Assembly: GCA_023447015.1 (NCBI GenBank)
Contig: JAEXPG010000236.1
Location: forward strand, 1-5,871
Source: Verrucomicrobiota bacterium
GTDB lineage: Bacteria; Verrucomicrobiota; Verrucomicrobiia; Opitutales; Opitutaceae
Length of the DNA: 5,871 nt
Direction of reading: 5' to 3'
Shown: one piece after another, positions 5,690 to 5,871 of the stretch
Layout: each line of letters begins with the position of its first letter
How positions within the stretch are numbered: position 1 is the first letter of the stretch
Made by a program: the position numbers and the translations under genes
The notes under the pieces: model-generated
Told to the model about the DNA's origin: nothing
Seen by the model: only the letters and a program-made list of their open reading frames with translations
Database searches by the model: none

Positions 5690-5871
5690 GGGGAGAGGGA
5701 AGAGAGGAAACCGCGCGGACGGATTGGACGCGCCGCTTCCGCTCCACGCAACCAACAACCCTCCCGCGATGACGCTGCCTACCGTTCGCGGGCCGGCGGA
5801 CCAAAGGCCGGCACCGCCACCGGCGGACTCGAAACCCGGGCGAGACTGAGCGCGGGGCCGTCGTGCAGGAC
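5690..5871 (-). other. Upstream region of the GH39 gene, no gene recognised
   Basis: This 182-base GC-rich stretch precedes the GH39 start. On the minus strand the last ~20 bases before ATG are almost all pyrimidines, so translation must begin without a standard ribosome binding site. I see no convincing sigma-70 promoter. A small hairpin, CCGCC (5814-5818) with GGCGG (5822-5826), and two GGCCGGC copies (5791-5797 and 5806-5812) are present, but sequence this rich in GC produces such structures easily. A plus-strand reading frame from 5532 to 5849 runs through here and into the GH39 gene; it looks like an antisense shadow. Confidence 0.5.

Noticed and set aside
392..5729. Shared GTCCAAT...TCCG upstream of the protease (392-398, plus) and of GH39 (5729-5723, minus)
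   Set aside because: A 7-base match between two upstream regions of this length is expected by chance, and the distances to the start codons differ (about 84 versus 33 bases), so a shared operator is not supported.
5821..5845. Minus-strand GGTTTCGAGTCC resembling a tRNA T-arm
   Set aside because: The flanking bases do not form a proper 5-bp T-stem, and no anticodon arm, D-arm or acceptor stem can be assembled around it within the window.
5532..5849. Plus-strand open frame of 105 codons overlapping the 5' end of GH39
   Set aside because: Half of it is antisense to the GH39 signal region and the rest lies in its upstream region. No domain, low-complexity Arg/Gly/Ala/Pro content, no ribosome binding site seen.

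Overview
The window looks like chromosomal DNA from a high-GC member of the Verrucomicrobiota, most likely Opitutaceae or a close relative. The best taxonomic clue is the C-terminal end of the large central protein. It has a DPDGDGxNNLLEYA calcium-binding-like motif followed by a beta-rich segment ending RRFLRLKVSY, a tail I associate with many large exported verrucomicrobial proteins. This is recalled family knowledge, not a search result.

Layout: (1) Positions 1-247 hold the last ~81 codons of a plus-strand GH94 (cellobiose phosphorylase type) gene, followed by a hairpin (267-287) and a strong intrinsic terminator (324-354). (2) A ~127-base gap contains a TTGGA-N6-TCCAA dyad (382-397) but no convincing sigma-70 promoter. 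(3) Positions 482-4024 encode a 1180-residue exported multidomain zinc metalloprotease. Its order is signal sequence, long prodomain, M11/gametolysin-like metzincin catalytic domain (HELGHSYGLSH), RCC1-like beta-propeller, Ig-like domain, and the verrucomicrobial C-terminal tail. (4) A 57-base convergent intergenic gap carries a long hairpin (4045-4075). (5) Positions 4082-5689 on the minus strand encode a complete secreted GH39 beta-xylosidase-type glycosidase. (6) Positions 5690-5871 are its upstream region, with no gene recognised.

Together the two flanking enzymes suggest plant-polysaccharide use. The exported GH39 enzyme would trim xylosides outside the cytoplasm, and the cytoplasmic phosphorylase would split beta-glucosyl disaccharides. 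The protease is transcribed separately from both and has clearly looser codon use, so it looks like an independent accessory gene rather than part of a sugar operon. No mobile element, CRISPR array, RNA gene or defence system is visible. The most unusual object is the protease-propeller-Ig fusion; nothing here amounts to a demonstrably new multi-gene system.
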